Assembly: GCA_027563935.2 (NCBI GenBank) | Contig: CM050449.1 | Span: 72,878,556-72,942,555, forward strand | From: Costus lasius | Lineage: Eukaryota > Streptophyta > Magnoliopsida > Zingiberales > Costaceae | Reading direction: 5' to 3' | DNA length: 64,000 nucleotides | Shown here: positions 58,207 through 64,000 of the stretch, piece by piece | How positions within the stretch are numbered: the stretch's first letter is position 1 | Layout: each line of letters begins with the position of its first letter | Notes under the pieces: model-generated | Told to the model about the DNA's origin: nothing | The model's database searches: none | The model's input: the letters and a program-made list of their open reading frames with translations, nothing else | Position numbers and translations under genes: made by a program

Positions 58207-58715
58207 TGATGGAGGAGGAAAAGGACATAAATAAAGACGATGACTCTTCGGCTTCTGACGGCTACCATTATCAGACGTTATGATGACTCTTCGGCTTCTG
58301 ACGGCTACCATTATTACAATAATGACAGACGTTATGATGACTCTTCGGCTTCTGACGGCTACCATTATGACAATAATGACTTATGTTACAATGAATCTTC
58401 ATTGCTTTTGACATTATGATGTATTAAATATCTTATTGATAAGTATGTTATTGGACGATCTGATTTTAGACATGTGTCACAATCTGATCCGTCCAAGTAG
58501 CTATATATAGGTCTCTCTTCTAATGTAAGAGTCAGTCGATTACAATTGAAGAAAGTTATTTTTGGAACCCTTTGGGTTGGTGTGTTCTTCCTCCTTGTGA
58601 GGTTAGGATTAGGGCATGTAGTCCCTTCTCTCCCCCCTTAGCTTGCTAAGCTAAGGGTTCCCTCCTCCTCTCTCCTCTTCTCCTCTCCAGCGCCTCCAAC
58701 CTCTGCTCCGCGTCA
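58207..58715 (+). repeat. G LTR f (509 bp), right end of cluster
   Basis: Starts TGATGGAGGAGG and ends CTCCGCGTCA, then the CCGGT duplication. A block with TGACTCTTCGGCTTCTGACG is present three times in U3 (58241, 58284, 58338), against one full copy in LTR a. TATA-like TATATATAGG at 58502-58511. Confidence 0.85.
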
Positions 58716-58720
58716 CCGGT

Positions 58721-59388
58721 GTATACAGAAAATTTAGTGGGAGCTTGGTGACTTTTCTAGTCTTGTATGTCAATGACATACTGCTCATCGGAAATGACAT
58801 CCCTAGTCTTCAGTCTGTGAAGACATGGTTGGGGAAGTGTTTCGAGATGAAGGACTTATGGGAGGCCACCTATATCTTAGTCATGAAGATCTACCGAGAT
58901 AGATCCAAGAAACTCCTGGCCTTGAGTCAAAGTACCTACATTGATAAGGTCCTAGAGAGGTTCAACTTAGAACAATCTAAGAAAGGGTACCTTCCAGTAA
59001 GACATGGCCTCACTCTCTCAAAGGGCTAGTGTCGAGTGCCTTATGCTTCGGCAGTAGACTTGATCATGTATGCGATGTTGTGTACTAGACCAGATGTGGC
59101 TTATGCTGTGAGCATAACCAGCTTATACCAATCCAATCCAGGTCTGCAGCACTAGGTGGCTGTAAAGAACATCCTTAAGTATCTAAGAAGAACTAAGGAT
59201 CTGTTCTTGGTCTACGGGGGACAGGAAGAGCTCAGTGTTCAGGGCTACACTGATGCGTCGTTCTAATCTGACCCTGACAACTTCAGATCGCAGGCCGGCT
59301 ATGTGTACAAGATGAATGGAGGCACTGTATGCTGGAAGAGCTTCAAGCAATCCACCATAGCTGATTCTACAACCAAGGTTGAGTATAT
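58721..59388 (+). pseudogene. pol: Copia D, right copy: reverse transcriptase and RNase H
   Basis: D pol resumes after G with the palm of reverse transcriptase. The catalytic box reads YVND instead of YVDD, one G-to-A change. TAG at 59027-59029 follows, with a deletion just after it, then TAG for a Trp near 59154. RNase H (GYTDASF, ADSTT) is cut by element F at 59389. Better preserved homologous sequence is at 35070-35900 in the left D copy. Confidence 0.85.
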
Positions 59389-61066
59389 TGTAGGGACCCC
59401 TAGACAAGGGGGTCGAAACCCTAATAGGTGGCGCAACAATGTCTCTAGCGGAATCTAGGGCTTCTAATAGATCTTTATATGTCATATAATCTACTTTAGT
59501 ATGATTGAATAGAAGAAACGAATTCATACCATAGCCATTTCAAGATGGCGCCTTGGAAGCAAAAGTTGCAAGCGCCTCTTCTCCAAAGTCTCGCACACAA
59601 GATGAACAATGTGCTTCTTCCTTGGTGCTCCTTGTGCTAGCAAGGTTCCAAGGTTGTCTTGCCGAATGGAAAGGAAAGGAGATGATGATTTCTTCTCTTG
59701 GCCGAATCCTCCTCAACGTCAAAGCGTCGCCACACACGAAAAACGTTAAGAGGAATAATCCCGAGTGGCGAGAATAGAGAGCACTCTATTCGGTCGTGAA
59801 CCATCTCCAAGTGGAGATCATGGTTACTAAAAATAGCAACCACGCATCGCCCCAACGTTCACGCCAAGTGAACATGTCGCCACACCTTGAACCATGCGCT
59901 CATTTCATGAGCCGGTTCAATTTTGGTTCGGTTTAACAACCAATCAAGCCAAGCAATCAAGTCTAGATCTCAAATAAACCCTAAGGCTCCAGATCTAACC
60001 GTTCATCTCTTGATGCTTCTGATCTGACCAATCTAGCATCCATTCTCTCGATCGAAGCTTACCGATCTCAAGCCCCAATCAATCAAACATGATCAGACTA
60101 GATCTCACTTACAATCAGAGATAAAAACCTTTTAAACTGAACCTAACCAATTCAGTCCACTCGATCTGACTTAAGTAAGCCATATCATCAAATTGTGCGA
60201 CCCTGAGGGTTTCCTTTAAATGTCGGTAACGATAACTCACGTTATCACGATCAGTGAGGGGTATCTAGCAACACATCACCGTCTCCCGATATAAAAGAAA
60301 TAAGTCTTCCAAGACTACACCCAAAAACAACACAAGTGTGAATCAACTCACAAGGCATGCATACTTCCTTTGCCACTGGATTGTTCTTATTGGACAAGCG
60401 TGTCAAGCTTGTAATTCCAATATGATGAGCATGATTAGATCAGATGAACACTGTCATCTGGGTATGGCCATACACTTTCTCAATCATCTCATCCAGGGGG
60501 CCCCTTTAGAACATCACACTCCTTAAACAAGGAGACGGCAATCCTATGTCTATCACTAGTGCCCTAACCTGACTCAAGCTCATTATCCAAGATAGTCTAT
60601 AATCATTATGTTTCAAATGACATTGAACTACCTCAAAACAATGACAATCATCATTTAGAAAACACAAGTGATCTCAAGTCAGAGGAAATGTGCCACTTGT
60701 CATATACAAGGAATATTCACATTGTGACAAGCAATTGAATATCCTAGTAGGGTCTGTCCAGCACATCCAATGTACCCATGAGTCTACATCTTATTCCATG
60801 CTCGAAGCATCCTATAATATTAGAAAACATATTAGTCTTAACCATATCAAGGCTGTCTCATGTTCACCAAGATACATCGACTAAGGACTTAACTGCATGT
60901 CAGCCCAGCTGAACAGCTTTGAGACATTATTCAGAAGAACATATATTGCAGCAGACAATGTAGCTAACTGAATAATAACCATGCCTTTATAAACATAAAC
61001 GTTTATTACACGATACTGTTACAATCCCAAGGCCTCAAACATTAGGCTTAAGGGCATACCCCAACA
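59389..61066 (-). repeat. F 3' LTR (1678 bp)
   Basis: Minus-strand start TGTTGGGGTATGCCC at 61066, end GGGGTCCCTACA at 59389. The last bases form a hairpin GACCCC...GGGGGTC around TAGACAA. Body as in A, B and E. Confidence 0.93.
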
Positions 61067-61077
61067 ATCTCCCACTT
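61067..61077 (-). other. F polypurine tract
   Basis: AAGTGGGAGAT on the minus strand next to the LTR. Confidence 0.85.
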
Positions 61078-61086
61078 GCACTTAAT

Positions 61087-64000
61087 CTAATGGTTGAGAA
61101 ATCTCAAACCCATATTATTACAGTGCTTCTCATGCTTCTGCTGCGCCAGAGGCTTAGTAAGTGGGTCTGCCAGATTGTCATCTGTATGAACCTTGCAGAC
61201 TTTGATCTCGCCACGATCTATGATCTCCCTGATCAAATGAAACCGTCTCTGTATGTGCTTGGACTTCTGGTGCGACCGTGGTTCCTTTGCTTGTGCGATT
61301 GCTCCAGTGTTATCACAGAAGATAACCAAAGGATCTGCACTCGAAGGAACAACACCAAGTTCTCTCACGAACTTACGAATCCACACTGCCTCCTTGGATG
61401 CTTCCGAGGCTGCAACATACTCGGCTTCTGTTGTGGAATCAGCAACAGTTGACTGTTTGAAACTCTTCCACACCACTGCTCCTCCATTCAAGCTAAAAAC
61501 ATAGCCTGATTGCGATCGGAAATCATCCTGGTCAGACTGGAACGAAGCGTCAGTATATCCTTCTATACTGAGTTCTTCCTGGCCACCATATATCAAGAAC
61601 ATATCTTTGGTCCTCCGCAGATATTTTAAGATGTTCTTGACTGCAATCCAGTGTGCCTGACCTGGATTACTTTGGAAACGACTGGTCACGCTTAACCCGT
61701 AAGCAACGTCTGGGCGAGTACACAACATCGCATACATAATGGATCCAATAGCCGAAGCATAAGGCGTATTGTCCATTTCATCTTTCTCAGTCTGTGTTTG
61801 TGGACACTGACTCTTCGAAAGACTCAGACCATGTCTGACTGGAAGATATCCTCGTTTAGAATTCTCTAAATGAAATCTCTCCAGGACTTTATCGATGTAA
61901 GTACTCTGGCATAGCCCGAGAAGCCTCTTAGATCTATCCCTGTAGATCTTCACACCTAATACATAGGCTGCTTCTCCTAGATCTTTCATTTGGAAACATT
62001 TCCTTAACCATGCCTTCACAGCCTGCATTTCAGGAATGTCATTTCCAATGATCAAGATATCATCGACGTAGAGGACTAGGAAAGTAATTACGCTCCCACT
62101 AAACCTCTTATATACACACGGGTCATCTTCGTTCTTGATGAAACCAAATTCAGTGACTGATTCATCAAAACGAATATTCCAGCTTCTCGATGCTTGTTTA
62201 AGTCCATAAATAGACTTCTTTAACTTGCATATCTTATGACGATCTGATGGATTAGTGAAACCCTCTGGTTGTGTCATATACACATCCTCATCCAGATTTC
62301 CATTAAGGAAAGCTGTTTTCACATCCATTTGCCAAATCTCATAATCGTAATATGCAGCTATCGCGAAAAGAATCCGAATAGACTTGAACATAGCTACAGG
62401 TGAGAAAGTTTCATCATAATCTATCCCGTAGATTTGTTTGAAACCTTTCGCAACTAGCCTGCCTTTATAGGTAACCACGTTACCATCCATGTCAATCTTC
62501 TTCTTGAAGATCCACTTACAGCCTATAGGGATAACTCCCGGAGGCGGATCAACCAAATCCCAAACTTGGTTATCTGACATGGAGTCCATCTCGGCGCGCA
62601 TAGCTTCAAGCCATCTCGCTGACTCCGGTCCACTGACCGCATCCGCATAAGTGAGGGGTTCATCATTATCAATGATGTAGACTCCGTCATAGCGCTCAGG
62701 CTGTCGACGAATCCTTCCCGATCTTGGCGGTTCCCGTGATATCTGAGCCTCAGGTTGTTCAATAACCTGATCTACTGGCTCAGGCTCATCCAACTGTGCT
62801 TGAGCACTTTGTCCTTCCTCTGGATTCTCATCCAGTTTTATTTCTCTCCCACTGGCCTCTTGCAGAAGAAACTCCTTCTCAAGAAAAATGGCCGTCCGAG
62901 CAACAAATACCTTGTTCTCTTTGGGATCGTAGAAATAATAACCCTTAGTTTCCTTAGGGTAACCGACAAAGATACATTTGTCAGATCTGCTCTCTAGTTT
63001 CCCAGAGGCGAGCTTTTTGACATAAGCCTCGCAGCCCCAGATCCTGATAAATGTCAAGCCTGGCTGTTTCCCATACCATAATTCATATGGCGTCTTTGAA
63101 ACGGCCTTGGATGGCACTCGGTTTAGTACTTTTGCAGCTGTTTCCAGTGCAAAACCCCAAAAGGAGTATGGAAGAGTAGCCTGACTCATCATAGAACGAA
63201 CCATATCAAGTAACGTTCTATTTCTCCTCTCGGACACACCATTCCATTGCGGTGTTCCTGGCGGAGTGAGCTGTGAGATAATCCCACACTCCTTCAGATA
63301 GTCAGTAAACGTATGACTCAAGTATTCTCCACCTCGATCTGAGCGAAGTGCCTTGATATTTCGGCCTAGCTGATTCTGTACTTCATTCTTGAACTCTTTG
63401 AACTTGTCAAAAGATTCACTCTTATGTCTCATCAGATAGACATAGCCATACCTACTGAAATCATCAGTAAAGGTAATGAAGTACTGATAGCCACCTCTGG
63501 CATGTTTACTAAATGGCCCACACACATCACTGTGTATAAGGTCAAGTAAACCTGAAGCCCTTTGTCCTTTGTTAGGAAAAGGTGACTTCGTCATTTTGCC
63601 CATCAAACAAGCTTTGCATGTATCAATCTCCTTGTAAGAGAATGATCCCAGCAGTCCATGATCATGCAACCGCTTAATGCGTTTCTCGTTAATATGGCCT
63701 AAACGACTATGCCATAGCAAGGTGCTGTCATCAGCATTCTTGGCTTTCTTAATATCAATTTTCTGTATAGAACATTCCATGTCCAACATGTATAACCCAT
63801 TGTTAATTGAACCAGTTGCATAAACAATATTATCATAAGATAAGACACACTTTGAAGTATTGCATTCAAAGGAAAATCCCTTCCTGACAAGAGCAGGAAT
63901 GGAGATAATATTTTTAGTAATACTGGGAACAAAATAACAATTGTCTAGTTCCAATACAATTCCAGATGGTAAAGAAATGAAATAGTCTCCTACAGCAACA
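61087..64000 (-). CDS. pol: F pol, open to the window edge
   Basis: At least 970 codons without a stop, from the protease region (SLPSG... at the window end) through integrase (SRLGHINEKRI, HSDVCGPF, SDRGGEY, NGVSERRNR), reverse transcriptase (CKWIFKKKIDMDG, YVDD near 62065-62076) and RNase H (YTDASFQSD, TTEAEY, CDNTGAIAQ) to the TAG at 61087-61089. All visible catalytic motifs are kept. It is very similar to the E pol. The 5' part, including gag, lies outside, so intactness of the whole element cannot be judged. The polyprotein would act in element particles and the nucleus. Confidence 0.95.
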   Translation of the reverse strand, partial: VAVGDYFISLPSGIVLELDNCYFVPSITKNIISIPALVRKGFSFECNTSKCVLSYDNIVYATGSINNGLYMLDMECSIQKIDIKKAKNADDSTLLWHSRLGHINEKRIKRLHDHGLLGSFSYKEIDTCKACLMGKMTKSPFPNKGQRASGLLDLIHSDVCGPFSKHARGGYQYFITFTDDFSRYGYVYLMRHKSESFDKFKEFKNEVQNQLGRNIKALRSDRGGEYLSHTFTDYLKECGIISQLTPPGTPQWNGVSERRNRTLLDMVRSMMSQATLPYSFWGFALETAAKVLNRVPSKAVSKTPYELWYGKQPGLTFIRIWGCEAYVKKLASGKLESRSDKCIFVGYPKETKGYYFYDPKENKVFVARTAIFLEKEFLLQEASGREIKLDENPEEGQSAQAQLDEPEPVDQVIEQPEAQISREPPRSGRIRRQPERYDGVYIIDNDEPLTYADAVSGPESARWLEAMRAEMDSMSDNQVWDLVDPPPGVIPIGCKWIFKKKIDMDGNVVTYKGRLVAKGFKQIYGIDYDETFSPVAMFKSIRILFAIAAYYDYEIWQMDVKTAFLNGNLDEDVYMTQPEGFTNPSDRHKICKLKKSIYGLKQASRSWNIRFDESVTEFGFIKNEDDPCVYKRFSGSVITFLVLYVDDILIIGNDIPEMQAVKAWLRKCFQMKDLGEAAYVLGVKIYRDRSKRLLGLCQSTYIDKVLERFHLENSKRGYLPVRHGLSLSKSQCPQTQTEKDEMDNTPYASAIGSIMYAMLCTRPDVAYGLSVTSRFQSNPGQAHWIAVKNILKYLRRTKDMFLIYGGQEELSIEGYTDASFQSDQDDFRSQSGYVFSLNGGAVVWKSFKQSTVADSTTEAEYVAASEASKEAVWIRKFVRELGVVPSSADPLVIFCDNTGAIAQAKEPRSHQKSKHIQRRFHLIREIIDRGEIKVCKVHTDDNLADPLTKPLAQQKHEKHCNNMGLRFLNH

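Larger units (their letters stand above)
51535..58715. mobile_element. Composite CRM/Reina-like gypsy cluster G
   Basis: A block inserted as a unit into D reverse transcriptase. It begins TAATGTAG (a TGATG start with G to A is likely) and ends with a full LTR ending CCGCGTCA. Inside are several LTRs of one family in both orientations, three tRNA-Met-like primer sites on the plus strand and one on the minus strand, a 1.6 kb inverted repeat, and one protease-reverse transcriptase remnant. This looks like repeated self-insertion and rearrangement rather than one normal element. Confidence 0.7.
59389..64000 (-). mobile_element. Copia element F, cut by window end
   Basis: Minus-strand member of the A/B/E family. 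Its 3' LTR, polypurine tract and most of pol are inside the window. The left flank TATAT (59384-59388) is the presumed duplication; the other copy is outside. It interrupts RNase H of the right D copy. Confidence 0.92.

Noticed and set aside
58171..58365. Repetitive 64-codon minus-strand frame
   Set aside because: Translation of the U3 triplication of LTR f, not a protein-coding gene.

Overview
This window reads as repeat-rich nuclear DNA of a flowering plant, probably pericentromeric or intergenic heterochromatin. I find no host gene, tRNA or rRNA. Nearly every base belongs to LTR retrotransposons in nested layers: Ty1/copia elements with initiator-tRNA-Met primer sites, a Tekay/Del-like chromovirus, a CRM/Reina-like chromovirus and an Athila/Tat-like element primed by tRNA-Asp. 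The species cannot be read from this. A monocot is possible but unproven. Element names used here (Z, A, B, C, D, E, F, G, H) are mine.

Left half (1-34390). The oldest layer is Z, an Athila/Tat-like, apparently non-autonomous element. Its 5' LTR is cut by the window start, and it has a tRNA-Asp primer site and one decayed ORF. Copia A (2613-20742, duplication GAAAG) sits inside the ORF of Z. Copia B (6711-15776, duplication CTTCC) sits inside the gag of A. Z resumes at 20743 and is split again by gypsy element C (21440-32355, minus strand, duplication ATCAT). The reverse transcriptase of C is split by a solo copia LTR (26201-27844, duplication TAATA). Z ends in a partial 3' LTR with an array of TTACGGC dyads (about 33984-34366).

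Right half (34400-64000). The base layer is a decayed copia family D in the order pol end, LTR, primer site, gag, pol. One LTR thus serves two D copies, as expected after unequal recombination. The right-hand D copy is split three times: by copia E (40320-49542, minus, duplication TTGGA, very young), by a composite CRM/Reina-like cluster G (51535-58715, imperfect duplication CCTGT/CCGGT), and by copia F (59389 to beyond 64000, minus).

A, B, E, F and the solo LTR belong to one copia family of about 9.1 kb with LTRs of 1.64-1.73 kb. Counted by eye, LTR pairs differ by 1 substitution in E, 7 in A, 19 in B and roughly 45-50 in C. B lies inside A yet has more divergent LTRs than A; this is the most unexpected observation here. 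Most coding copies are broken, mainly by stops that look like C-to-T or G-to-A changes. E needs only one codon change to be open throughout, and F is open as far as the window shows. No new gene system was recognised. The most unusual structures are the hairpin-rich G cluster and the single-frame acidic ORF and dyad array of Z.
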